Positions 1 to 7,930 are shown, counted from the first letter of the stretch. The stretch is DNA of 9,277 nucleotides from an uncultured Pseudomonadota bacterium (GCA_902783675.1 CACZRW010000061.1:1-9277), one strand, 5' to 3'. Numbers and translations are program-made. The notes: generated by a model from the sequence alone, not told the origin.

Positions 1-931
1 GCTCGGTTTTTTCCCACAGATCCAGCACTTTTTCCGCATCAACTTTATTGCTGATTTTAAGCAAAATCTCGCCGCTGTCCCCTGCCCCGTTTTTAGCCTT
101 AACCAATGCCGCCAAAAAGCCCAGATAAAGCCCTTTAAGCGTTTCATAGTATCCCTCGTCCTTGTCGGCCTTTTCCGCCAACTTATAAGCTTTAAGGACA
201 TTAAGCTTCGGAAAATCATCATAAAGCTCCAAAAGCTGAGAGAAAAGATAAGGCGCGTTATTTTCCAAAAGATTAAGCGCCTCGCCCACACTTCCTTTAG
301 CAAACGAAGCAAGCATTTTCGCATCATTATCCGCAAGCTCGGGCTCTTTATTTTTAAGCACGGCGATAATATCCTCGTCGGTAAAGGGGTAAAAGTGAAC
401 CTTCTTGACTCTGGATAAAATCGTGGGCAGCAGCCTTCTTTCATTATGAGCAATAAGGAAAATAACGGTATTTTTAGGCGGTTCCTCAATAATTTTCAAA
501 GCCGCATTTGCCGCGTTAAGATTCATCTCATCGGCAGCATCAATAATAATGACCTTCCAGCCCGTAGCCGAAGAAAGCCTGACAAAGCCGTCAATCGCCC
601 TTATATCATCAACGGTAATTTCCGCACTTTTCTTGCGCTCGTCACCGCTATCATCTACAGCCTTTCCGTCTTTTAACAGCTTGATGATTTCCTTCTTCTC
701 GGTCTCGGTAAGCGAGCGCTCGATATAAAGCAAATCGGGGTGCACTTTCTTTCTGACCTGGATTTTGTCCTCTTTCGTTTTGCCCAGTATCATTTCCGCC
801 ATGTCAAGCGCCACAGAGGCTTTGCCAATCCCTTTCATACCGGAAAAAAGCCAAGTCCCCGCCAAGCTCCCTTGCTCATAAAAGGCACTAAGGCGTTGCT
901 TTATCTCTCTGATATTTTGATTTTCCAGCAC
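1..931 (-). CDS. holB: DNA polymerase III subunit delta prime (clamp loader), 3' end outside window
   Basis: AAA+ subunit of the replicative clamp-loader complex, which with DnaX and HolA loads the beta clamp onto primed DNA in the cytoplasm. The open frame gives 310 visible residues and runs off the left edge, so the extreme C-terminus is missing. Visible motifs: a P-loop GMKGIGKA at about 31-38, HPDLL at 64-68, a Walker-B-like stretch IIIDAADEM at 128-136, then NAANAALKIIEEPP, and LLPTILSRV at 167-175 where the family SRC motif sits. No cysteine is present in the visible part, so the four-Cys zinc module found in many homologues is absent. The start is GTG at 931-929, sharing one base with the tmk stop (TAGTG), with AGAGG upstream; no ATG lies near enough to compete. 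It is the last visible gene of the valS-to-holB cluster and is probably translationally coupled to tmk. Identity is confident; the start is fairly confident. Confidence 0.93.
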   Translation of the reverse strand, partial: MLENQNIREIKQRLSAFYEQGSLAGTWLFSGMKGIGKASVALDMAEMILGKTKEDKIQVRKKVHPDLLYIERSLTETEKKEIIKLLKDGKAVDDSGDERKKSAEITVDDIRAIDGFVRLSSATGWKVIIIDAADEMNLNAANAALKIIEEPPKNTVIFLIAHNERRLLPTILSRVKKVHFYPFTDEDIIAVLKNKEPELADNDAKMLASFAKGSVGEALNLLENNAPYLFSQLLELYDDFPKLNVLKAYKLAEKADKDEGYYETLKGLYLGFLAALVKAKNGAGDSGEILLKISNKVDAEKVLDLWEKTE

Positions 932-1575
932 TAAAAGAACCTCTGCTCTATGATTTTTACCAACTCTTTATGGATATTTTCCTTTGTATTCAAAGCGTTA
1001 ACAAGCACGCACCTGTCGGGATTATCGGCGGCGATTTTAGCATAAGCCGCTCTAAGCTTTTCATGAAAGGCCATATCCATTTGCTCAAATCTGGCTTTAT
1101 CTTCACCCCTTGCGATTACTCTTTTCATTCCCTCATCAACGGGAATATCAAGGATAAAGGTAACATCTGGCACGAACTCACCTGCAACCATTTTATAGAC
1201 GGCTTCAAGCATTTCCTTAGGCACAGAGTTTTCGCCGTATCCGCACCCTTGATAAGCTGTGGTAGAGTCCGCGAACCTGTCCGATATGACCCACTTTCCC
1301 GCATTAATGGCAGGCAGTATTTTCTTTTGCAAGTGATTACGCCGCGCCGCCGAAAACAATAAAAGCTCGGTTACGGCGTCCCACCTATCCTTGCCGCCGG
1401 ATATTAAAAGCCGTCTTATTTCCTCGGCATCGGGTGATCCCCCAGGCTCTCTGGTTACGACAACATCAATACCTTTAGCGGTAAGGAAATCCGCCATCAT
1501 AACGATTTGCGTAGACTTTCCCGCCCCTTCGCCGCCTTCAAGAGTAATAAACTTTCCTTTATCTTGCATTTGCAT
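931..1575 (-). CDS. tmk: Thymidylate (dTMP) kinase
   Basis: Phosphorylates dTMP to dTDP using ATP, the essential step toward dTTP; cytoplasmic. With the ATG at 1575 the protein is 214 residues, normal for bacterial Tmk. Visible signatures: P-loop EGGEGAGKST at about 13-22, TREPGGS at 41-47, DRFADSTTAYQG at 99-110, and an Arg-containing LID segment ARGEDKARFEQ at 155-165. The P-loop without Arg plus a LID with basic residues fits the E. coli-like (type II) enzymes. An in-frame ATG at 1569 is an equally possible start (212 residues); I prefer 1575 because a GGA lies ten bases before it. The frame stays open upstream to 1716, but that extension overlaps the carboxypeptidase gene and carries no family sequence. 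The gene overlaps the 3' end of the carboxypeptidase gene by 17 bp and touches holB by 1 bp, which suggests coupled translation. Confidence 0.95.
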   Translation of the reverse strand: MQMQDKGKFITLEGGEGAGKSTQIVMMADFLTAKGIDVVVTREPGGSPDAEEIRRLLISGGKDRWDAVTELLLFSAARRNHLQKKILPAINAGKWVISDRFADSTTAYQGCGYGENSVPKEMLEAVYKMVAGEFVPDVTFILDIPVDEGMKRVIARGEDKARFEQMDMAFHEKLRAAYAKIAADNPDRCVLVNALNTKENIHKELVKIIEQRFF

Positions 1576-2731
1576 CGTAACCAAATCCGAAAATATGCTT
1601 AATCCTGTAAAGCAGCTTGCCAAAGAAGCCCATTTCCGAAACATCTTCCGCCGCAACAACCTTAACCTCTCTGGCAGTAACTCCGGGCGCCGAGACAGTG
1701 ACCTTTCCCAAGACATCGCCCTTCTTCACGGGAGCTTTAACGGGCTGTTCATAATTAAACACGATATTGATTTTGTTTTTCTCCGTCTTGGGATAGGTGA
1801 GCAGCAAATCATCAAGAGCCTCAACTTTAACCGAGCTTTCCTGCCCCATAAACACGGGAACGAAGGCGATCTCCTGCCCTTTGGTAAGTATTTTTGCATT
1901 AGTAAACTCGCGCATACCCCACTCGATAAGGCGTTTAGTTTCATCGCCACGCTCCTTCATGGTTTTAAGCCCGTTAACCACCAAGATGATGCGCCGATTA
2001 GTCTCATCTTCCACCGCCGACGCTGCCAAGCCGTAACCCGATGCCTCGGTATGACCGGTTTTTAAACCGTCGGCCTTGATTTTATTCATGAACAAAAGCG
2101 GATTGCGGTTTTCCTGCTTAATCTTGTTATAAGTAAAGTATCGTTGCGAAAATATGTCGTAATATTCGGGGAAATTGCTGATTATAAGCTTTGATAAAGT
2201 AGCAATATCGCGAACGGACATCTTATGCTTTTTGTTAGGCCAGCCGGTAGCATTTTCAAAATGAGAATTGGTAAGCCCCAACTCTTTAGCCTTGTTATTC
2301 ATCTCTATGGCGAATTGCTCCTCGGATCCGGCCACATTCTCCGCCACCACAATGCAAGCGTCATTGCCCGACTGCACAATGATGCCTTTAAGCAAGTCCC
2401 CTATTTTCACTTTAGCATTAGGAGTAAGGAACATAGTAGAGCCGCCGGTATGCACTCCGCCTTTTTGCCATGCATTTTGCGATACCAGAAACTCGTCATC
2501 AAGAGTAAACACGCCCGCCTTTAACTTTTCCAGCAAGATATACACGGTCATGAGCTTGCTCATGGAGGCGGGAGCCATGGCCTCATCGGCGTTTTTGTTA
2601 AGCAATTCCTCGCCCGTCTCAAAATCTATCATAAAAGCAAAAGGCGCTTTTGTGGAAATACTGCCCGCTACCGAAGCGCAAGGAACCACACTCACAATTA
2701 AAAACAACAACAAACATACTAACTTTTTCAT
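1559..2731 (-). CDS. D-alanyl-D-alanine carboxypeptidase, PBP5/S11 family (dacA/dacC/dacF-like)
   Basis: Low-molecular-mass penicillin-binding protein that removes the terminal D-Ala from peptidoglycan pentapeptides in the periplasm. At 390 residues it has the usual length. An N-terminal signal peptide (about 1-22, MKKLVCLLLFLIVSVVPC then ASVAG) is followed by the S11 peptidase domain with all three catalytic motifs: SMSK at 56-59 (nucleophile S56, K59), SGN at 121-123 and KTGHT at 224-228. A PBP5 C-terminal beta domain follows at roughly 275-365. The tail (366-390, MGFFGKLLYRIKHIFGFGY) is amphipathic, rich in aromatic and basic residues, and matches the membrane-anchoring helix of this family. 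The ATG at 2731 is one base past the rlpA stop; GAGTGG just upstream, inside rlpA, can serve as ribosome binding site. Members of this family carry different dac names in different species, so I give no symbol. Confidence 0.94.
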   Translation of the reverse strand: MKKLVCLLLFLIVSVVPCASVAGSISTKAPFAFMIDFETGEELLNKNADEAMAPASMSKLMTVYILLEKLKAGVFTLDDEFLVSQNAWQKGGVHTGGSTMFLTPNAKVKIGDLLKGIIVQSGNDACIVVAENVAGSEEQFAIEMNNKAKELGLTNSHFENATGWPNKKHKMSVRDIATLSKLIISNFPEYYDIFSQRYFTYNKIKQENRNPLLFMNKIKADGLKTGHTEASGYGLAASAVEDETNRRIILVVNGLKTMKERGDETKRLIEWGMREFTNAKILTKGQEIAFVPVFMGQESSVKVEALDDLLLTYPKTEKNKINIVFNYEQPVKAPVKKGDVLGKVTVSAPGVTAREVKVVAAEDVSEMGFFGKLLYRIKHIFGFGYDANAR

Positions 2732-2732
2732 T

Positions 2733-3830
2733 TTACCACTCTTTCGTCAGCACTACTTCTTCAACAATACGCGCATCGTTATAGCCGAGCGCCCGCATTT
2801 TATCTAAAGCTTCCAAAGCATCTTTGCCGGTAGCGAACACACCCATTCTGACGCGATAGATATCCGCACCGTTTATCTTTGTCGTAGAGATTTTGGTATT
2901 TCCGTATTCGGCAAGAGTGCTTGCAAATTTTTCGGCATTTTGCCGGTTTGAAAAGGCCCCCACCTGCACATATAGCCCCGAGCCCGAAGGCTTAGCTACA
3001 GGCTCTCCGTCCGCAGCCGGCGCCACAGCGTCAGAGCCGAGTAAAGGAGATGCCTCAGCCGCAGCCAAAGGAGAAACCGAAGCCGCGGCCAAAGGCGCCC
3101 TTTCTCCCTTAGTTACTATGACAGCCTCATCTATTTCGTCAACCATCACCGGCTCTTTGGTAACTGAGCGTATAGGCATGCTCACCTGCTCTTGCTCGCT
3201 TTCATAGGCATAGGCGTAAGCAGGCCTTTGCGGCGCGGTCACAGAGCGAACAAGTTGCTTTTTCTTTGGTGTCTTATCTTCTTTGGTATAGGCGGTTTGC
3301 GCCGAAGTATCTCCCGCCAGCATAGCTTCTTTAAGCTCTCTGCTTTCATCGGCAAGAATATCTACGCGCACTCTGGTCGTTCCTTTTTCATAAAAGCCAA
3401 GCCTTTCCGCCGCCAGTTTAGATACATCTATAATGCGATTATTTACGAAAGGCCCTCTGTCATTGACCCTTAATACAACACTTCTGCCGTTTTCCAAATT
3501 GGTCACTCTTACGATTGAAGGCAGAGGCAAAGTCCTATGCGCTGCGGTCATCAAGTGCATATCGTATATTTCCCCGTTAGCGGTTACGCCGTTGTGGAAA
3601 TCGGGACCATACCAAGACGCCACCCCCACCTCGGAGTAATCATAATCCTCTTGCGGATAATACCAAGTTCCCATGACCTGATAAGGATTGCCTATTTTGT
3701 AAACTCCGTTTTCCGAAGAAGTGCTGCCCCACAAGGCATATTGTTTTATCTGCGAACAGGACATGAGCAAAGGCGCTAAAAGCAACGCAAACAAAAGCAC
3801 CCACGCCGTTTTTTCATAATTTCCACACAT
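2733..3830 (-). CDS. rlpA: RlpA family septal-ring lytic transglycosylase / lipoprotein with SPOR domain
   Basis: Outer-membrane lipoprotein that in characterised relatives binds and cleaves peptide-free (denuded) glycan strands at the septum. From the ATG at 3830 it is 365 residues. Visible parts: a lipoprotein signal with hydrophobic core VLLFALLLAPLL and lipobox LMSC (lipidated Cys about 25); a double-psi beta-barrel domain at about 68-158 with GVASWYG, TANGEIYD, MTAAHRTLPLPS and VNDRGPF, including the conserved Glu (87), His (98) and Asp (124); a long low-complexity linker at about 160-283 rich in Ala, Pro and Glu with PLAAA repeats; and a C-terminal SPOR domain at about 285-360 starting LYVQVGAFSN. 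I chose ATG 3830 over an in-frame TTG at 3845 because GGTGAG lies five bases before the ATG and the lipoprotein signal starts properly there. The 64-nt gap to the upstream transglycosylase gene shows no convincing promoter. Confidence 0.93.
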   Translation of the reverse strand: MCGNYEKTAWVLLFALLLAPLLMSCSQIKQYALWGSTSSENGVYKIGNPYQVMGTWYYPQEDYDYSEVGVASWYGPDFHNGVTANGEIYDMHLMTAAHRTLPLPSIVRVTNLENGRSVVLRVNDRGPFVNNRIIDVSKLAAERLGFYEKGTTRVRVDILADESRELKEAMLAGDTSAQTAYTKEDKTPKKKQLVRSVTAPQRPAYAYAYESEQEQVSMPIRSVTKEPVMVDEIDEAVIVTKGERAPLAAASVSPLAAAEASPLLGSDAVAPAADGEPVAKPSGSGLYVQVGAFSNRQNAEKFASTLAEYGNTKISTTKINGADIYRVRMGVFATGKDALEALDKMRALGYNDARIVEEVVLTKEW

Positions 3831-3894
3831 AGCACTCACCCGCAAGAAAGTCGTAGTTGAAATCTATCGCCGAAAGCATAACAAAAAAATGCTA

Positions 3895-5130
3895 TTACTC
3901 GCAAGCAAAACTCTCACTATTTTCCTCTAAAACAGCGACTTTCTTTAAAATCTTATTCAGGACCTTGCGGGAAGGATACCCGTCAGGCGGCAATTTCTCG
4001 CTTTTTTGAAAGGCAATCAAAGCTTTGCGCGTTTTACTTCCGAAGCTGCCGTCAACTTTATCCTTATAAAAACCCAGCTTGCATAAACCTTCCTGCAACT
4101 TCTTTATCTTCTCAATCGAAAGCGAAGAAGCCCGCGCCGACCTAAAGTCTATTTTCTCGCCCATGGCAATTCTGTCCGCCAAATACCCGACGGCGATAAC
4201 ATAAAAAAGCGAATGATTCCAAGCATATATAACATCAAAGTTATGATAAGCGAAAAAGGCCAAATCCTCGTGCCCCATAGGCAGAACCAACTTTGCTTTA
4301 ATGTTGGACTCGGGAAGCTCGCCGCCTTTTATATTTTTAATTCCAAGCTTTTTCCACTCGGACACCGTCAGCACTTTATCTTCAAAATGCAAATGCCAGT
4401 TAAAATCCTTTGGCACTTTTATGGGTCTGCCCCACTTTTCGCCTTTTTTCCACCCCGCCGCTTTCAAGTAATGCGCGGCCGAAGCAAAAGCATCGGGCAT
4501 ACTTTCCACAATATCAATTTTGCCGTCCTTGTTATAATCCAAGGCATGCCGCATATAGGACGAAGGCATAAACTGGAACTGCCCGAACGCCCCCGCCCAT
4601 GAAGATTTAGTGTTAACGATATCAACCCCGTCACGCTCTTGTATCTTAAGCGCCGTAATAAGCTCGCGAGTAAAAAAGTCAGACCTGCGATTATCCATAG
4701 CCATGGAAAACAAAGAATCCGCCAGCTTAAACTTTGGTAGATTCATACCGAAATTAGTCTCAAGCCCCCACAACGCCACCAGATAATGCGGCGAAACATC
4801 ATACTCTTTGGCAACTTTATTTAAAGTTTTCAAGTGGTTAAAGTAATACTTACGAGCATTTTTCACCCGCGCTTCGGTAACCAACCTCGCCATATAGTTT
4901 TCAAAACTAAGCGCGAATTCGGGCTGCTTTCTATCTAGATTTATAACTTTAGGCACATACTTTAACCTATTGAAAACATTATCAATAGTTTCTTTGCCAA
5001 CTCCGGCATCAAGGGCTTTGGCGATAATATCCTGCCGCTTTTGCTCTATTTCGGCGTTTATTTCATCATCAGCCATGGCTACAACTGATATTGAAAGAAA
5101 CGCAAAAACCAAAAGCAAAAGCTTATACAT
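3895..5130 (-). CDS. Lytic murein transglycosylase, MltB-type (SLT_2) with C-terminal peptidoglycan-binding domain
   Basis: Periplasmic enzyme expected to cleave the MurNAc-GlcNAc bond with formation of 1,6-anhydroMurNAc. It is 411 residues. A signal peptide (about 1-20, ending VVAMA before DDE) has no lipobox, so unlike E. coli MltB this protein should be soluble in the periplasm. The SLT_2 domain covers about 28-325, with the catalytic Glu in ALWGLETNFG (E124), GAFGQFQFMPSSY at 180-192, and an EF-hand-like loop DYNKDGKIDI at 198-207 similar in position to the calcium site of Slt35. A PG_binding_1 domain follows at about 338-395 (KKLQEGLCKLGFY, VDGSFGSKTRKAL, FQ). The start is ATG 5130 with GGAAAGGGG just upstream, 13 nt after the valS stop, so it is probably cotranscribed with valS. 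It lies upstream of rlpA and the carboxypeptidase gene, forming a block of three peptidoglycan-acting genes. The family is certain; mltB is only a family-level name. Confidence 0.93.
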   Translation of the reverse strand: MYKLLLLVFAFLSISVVAMADDEINAEIEQKRQDIIAKALDAGVGKETIDNVFNRLKYVPKVINLDRKQPEFALSFENYMARLVTEARVKNARKYYFNHLKTLNKVAKEYDVSPHYLVALWGLETNFGMNLPKFKLADSLFSMAMDNRRSDFFTRELITALKIQERDGVDIVNTKSSWAGAFGQFQFMPSSYMRHALDYNKDGKIDIVESMPDAFASAAHYLKAAGWKKGEKWGRPIKVPKDFNWHLHFEDKVLTVSEWKKLGIKNIKGGELPESNIKAKLVLPMGHEDLAFFAYHNFDVIYAWNHSLFYVIAVGYLADRIAMGEKIDFRSARASSLSIEKIKKLQEGLCKLGFYKDKVDGSFGSKTRKALIAFQKSEKLPPDGYPSRKVLNKILKKVAVLEENSESFACE

Positions 5131-5143
5131 CGACCCCTTTCCT

Positions 5144-7795
5144 TTAATTTATGTCTTTGAACAGTTCCAAAGCATCGGAAATCTTGGCAATAGAGACTTC
5201 CGCCTCATCTCTCGCTTTAACCTTCCCCTCAATCACGGCTTTAGGCGCTTTAGATGTAAAGCCTTCATTAGCAAGCTGCGCATTAGTCCGCTCCACAAAG
5301 CCTTTAAGGTTCACAAGCTCTTTATTAAGCCTTTCCTTTTCCTTTGCCACATCAATAAGCCCGGCCAAAGGTATAAATATCGTCATACCGTCAAAAACCA
5401 CGGCGACCGCACCGTCTTGAGCCTTATCGGTAAAGGTAACCTCTTCCACTCTGGCAAGAGTTTTAATGTTATCAACGAACAAATCCAGTCTTTCTTTTTG
5501 CTCTTTAGTAGCATCTTTTATGCACAGCGAGATTTTAGAGCCCGCGGGAATATTCACCTCGGCGCGGGTTGAGCGAATGGCCGAGATTAAATCCACCATC
5601 CAATCCACATAAGAAAAGACCTCGTCATCATCGGCAACCGTTACGCCGGGCCAAGTTTGCTCCATAAGCATTTGTTTTCTATCGGCAATTTTACCCCACA
5701 GTTCCTCGGTTATAAACGGCATAAAGGGGTGCAAAAGTTTAAGGATATTATCCAAAACATAAGCTGCGGTATCTCTGGTTTCCGCCTTTTCGGCATCGTT
5801 ATCGCCGGTAAAAATCGTCTTTGCCATTTCCAGATACCAGTCGCAGAACTCGCCCCAAACAAAGTGATAAACGGTATTGCAGGCATCATTAAACTCATAG
5901 TTATCAAGGCTTTTTGCGATACTGTCCGCCGCCTCGGATAATTCGTTTATCATCCAAGCGTTAATCGGAAGTCCTACTTTATCGGACTTAAAATCGGGAT
6001 TAGGCTTGCACCCGTTCATCTCACAAAAGCGCGCCGCATTCCAGATTTTAGTTGCAAAGTTGCGATAAGCCTCGCACCGTTCGTCGGATATAAGCACATC
6101 ACGCCCGTGCCCCGCTTGGATAAGAAGCGCAAAGCGAAGCGCATCTGCCCCGTATTTGTTAATCATATCCAAAGGATCAATGCCGTTGTTCTTGGACTTG
6201 GACATTTTCTGCCCTTTGCCGTCACGCACCAACCCATGGAAGAACACCTGCTTAAAAGGCACTTTTCCGGTCATATGCGTCCCCGCCATAATCATGCGTG
6301 CCACCCAGAAAAAGATAATATCAAAGCCGGTAATCAGAAGGCTTGTCGGATAATAGCGCTTGAAATAAGCATCATTTTCATCCGGCCAGCCAAGCGTCGC
6401 AAACGGCCATAATTGCGAAGAAAACCAAGTATCAAGCACATCTTCATCACGCTTTAAAGAAACCTTTTTACCATGAACTTTTTCTGCCGCGGCCAAAGCT
6501 TCTTCCTCGGTTTCCTCGCAGAAAACTCCGCCTTCGTCATCATACCACACGGGTATTTGATGCCCCCACCACAGCTGCCTTGAAATACACCATGGTTGAA
6601 TATTATTCATCCATTCAAAGTAAGTAGCTTCCCAATTCTCGGGAATAAACTCTATTTCCTTGGTTTTAACCACTTCCATGGCCTTAACCGCGAGCTTTTT
6701 CGCATCAACATACCATTGATCGGTAAGCCACGGCTCAATCACGACATTAGACCTGTCGCCGTAAGGAATGGTCATAGGATTATCCTCTTCCTTAACAAAT
6801 AAACCAAGTTCTTTAATCTTAGCCAAAACCAACGGCCGAGCTTCTAAACAAGCCAACCCTCTGAACTCCTCGGGAACATTATCGTTTAGTTTAGCATTGT
6901 TGTCTAAGATATTGATTAAAGGAAGATTATGTCTTTTACCAACTTCGAAATCGTTAAAATCGTGCGCAGGAGTAATCTTAACCGCACCCGTCCCTTTGGT
7001 AGGATCTGCATGTTCATCGGCAACCACGGGAATAGGACGGTTTACTATCGGCAGAATAACATTTTTACCGATAAGGTGCTTATACCGTTCATCATCGGCA
7101 GAGACGGCAACAGCGGTATCTCCGAACATCGTTTCGGGACGAGTGGTCGCAACGGTAATAACTTCGCCCTTCTCGCTTCCTTCCACGGGATAGTTAAAGT
7201 ACCACATCTTACCCACTGTTTCCACTTGATTTACTTCAATATCGGATATAGCGGTTTGCAGCTTGGAATCCCAGTTCACAAGGCGCTTGTCGCGATAGAT
7301 AAATCCTTCTTTATACAAAGACACAAAGACCTTTGTAACTACTTTGGAAAGCCCCTCATCCATGGTAAATCTTTGCCTATCCCAATCCGCAGACACACCG
7401 AGCCGCCTGAGTTGCTCGATAATCTTACCGCCGGAAGCAGCCTTCCACTCCCACACTCTTTCCAAAAACTTTTCTCTGCCCAAGTCATGGCGAGAAATCT
7501 TTTCCTTTGCAAGCTCACGCTCCACGACCATTTGCGTAGCAATTCCGGCGTGATCGGTCCCCGGCTGCCACAGCACATCAAAGCCGCGCATCCGCTTATA
7601 CCGAAGCACCACATCGGGAAGGGAATCATCCAGCGCATGTCCCATGTGCAAATTGCCGGTAACATTAGGAGGCGGCATAACCAAAGAAAATGGCGGTTTC
7701 TTGCTGTTTACATCACACTTAAACAGCCCTTTTTCTTCCCACTTTTTATAGATTTCGCCTTCCGTTTCCTGCGGATTATAATTTTTATCTAGCAT
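5144..7795 (-). CDS. valS: Valyl-tRNA synthetase (bacterial type)
   Basis: Class Ia aminoacyl-tRNA synthetase that charges tRNA-Val and hydrolyses mischarged threonyl-tRNA-Val. The protein is 883 residues, within the bacterial range though shorter than the 951 of E. coli. Motifs in order: PPPNVTGNLHMGHAL at about 41-55 (HIGH box HMGH at 50-53), the CP1 editing domain with TTRPETMFGDTAVAV at 217-231 and TPAHDFNDFEVG at 275-286, WWGHQIPVWY at 409-418, DTWFSSQLWPFATLGWP at 455-471, the KMSKS box at 530-534, an anticodon-binding region, and a charged C-terminal arm from about 815 to the end that should form the ValRS coiled coil. The sequence around GADALRF and the C-terminal arm are of the bacterial rather than the archaeal type. 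The start ATG at 7795 has AGGTG five bases upstream. It is the first gene of the six-gene cluster. Confidence 0.98.
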   Translation of the reverse strand: MLDKNYNPQETEGEIYKKWEEKGLFKCDVNSKKPPFSLVMPPPNVTGNLHMGHALDDSLPDVVLRYKRMRGFDVLWQPGTDHAGIATQMVVERELAKEKISRHDLGREKFLERVWEWKAASGGKIIEQLRRLGVSADWDRQRFTMDEGLSKVVTKVFVSLYKEGFIYRDKRLVNWDSKLQTAISDIEVNQVETVGKMWYFNYPVEGSEKGEVITVATTRPETMFGDTAVAVSADDERYKHLIGKNVILPIVNRPIPVVADEHADPTKGTGAVKITPAHDFNDFEVGKRHNLPLINILDNNAKLNDNVPEEFRGLACLEARPLVLAKIKELGLFVKEEDNPMTIPYGDRSNVVIEPWLTDQWYVDAKKLAVKAMEVVKTKEIEFIPENWEATYFEWMNNIQPWCISRQLWWGHQIPVWYDDEGGVFCEETEEEALAAAEKVHGKKVSLKRDEDVLDTWFSSQLWPFATLGWPDENDAYFKRYYPTSLLITGFDIIFFWVARMIMAGTHMTGKVPFKQVFFHGLVRDGKGQKMSKSKNNGIDPLDMINKYGADALRFALLIQAGHGRDVLISDERCEAYRNFATKIWNAARFCEMNGCKPNPDFKSDKVGLPINAWMINELSEAADSIAKSLDNYEFNDACNTVYHFVWGEFCDWYLEMAKTIFTGDNDAEKAETRDTAAYVLDNILKLLHPFMPFITEELWGKIADRKQMLMEQTWPGVTVADDDEVFSYVDWMVDLISAIRSTRAEVNIPAGSKISLCIKDATKEQKERLDLFVDNIKTLARVEEVTFTDKAQDGAVAVVFDGMTIFIPLAGLIDVAKEKERLNKELVNLKGFVERTNAQLANEGFTSKAPKAVIEGKVKARDEAEVSIAKISDALELFKDIN

Positions 7796-7838
7796 AACAC
7801 ACCTGATTAAGTTTCAATAACGATAACATTTTCCCAGA

Positions 7839-7867
7839 TTTAAAGCCTTTTTGCGGGGGAAAGTCAA
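7839..7867 (-). promoter_or_regulatory. valS: Predicted sigma70-type promoter for the valS cluster
   Basis: Reading the minus strand, TTGACT (7867-7862, 5 of 6 to consensus) is followed by exactly 17 nt and then TTTAAA (7844-7839, 4 of 6). Transcription would begin near 7832, giving a leader of about 36 nt before the valS ATG. No terminator-like hairpin or T-box signature fits into this short leader, so regulation is more likely at initiation. An inverted repeat lies just upstream at 7880-7900. Confidence 0.6.
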
Positions 7868-7879
7868 CCCCATTTTACC

Positions 7880-7900
7880 TAACAGAAATACCTACTGTTA
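7880..7900. repeat. Inverted repeat TAACAG-N9-CTGTTA, candidate operator
   Basis: Two perfect 6-bp arms, TAACAG at 7880-7885 and CTGTTA at 7895-7900, flank a 9-nt spacer. The dyad lies 12 nt upstream of the valS -35 box (minus strand) and upstream of the plus-strand mini gene, so a protein bound here could act on both divergent promoters. The spacing of about one and a half helical turns between arm centres is normal for a dimeric regulator. I do not recognise the motif; it does not match FNR, CRP or alphaproteobacterial LexA patterns. Six-bp arms can arise by chance. Confidence 0.35.
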
Positions 7901-7930
7901 AAAAAATCGCATCAAGCATAAACTGATTAT

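Noticed and set aside
1576..1716. 47-codon upstream extension of tmk
   Set aside because: It is out-of-frame translation of the carboxypeptidase gene and has no similarity to Tmk, which begins just before KGKFITLEGG.
1391..2065. Plus-strand open frame of 224 codons
   Set aside because: Antisense to the ends of tmk and the carboxypeptidase gene; low-complexity translation with no recognisable family features.
3831..3845. TTG start for rlpA at 3845
   Set aside because: No ribosome binding site before it; the ATG at 3830 has GGTGAG and gives a normal lipoprotein signal.
3831..3894. Separate promoter or terminator between the transglycosylase gene and rlpA
   Set aside because: TTGTTA is present but no -10 box stands at proper distance, and AGCAT/ATGCT is only a 5-bp stem with no following U tract.
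6929..7792. Plus-strand open frame of 287 codons
   Set aside because: It lies wholly antisense to valS, whose motifs are intact; the translation shows no domain pattern and no ribosome binding site. It is an antisense shadow of a real gene.
7796..7870. T-box or other riboswitch ahead of valS
   Set aside because: With the predicted promoter the leader is only about 36 nt, too short for a T-box, and no antiterminator/terminator pair is visible.
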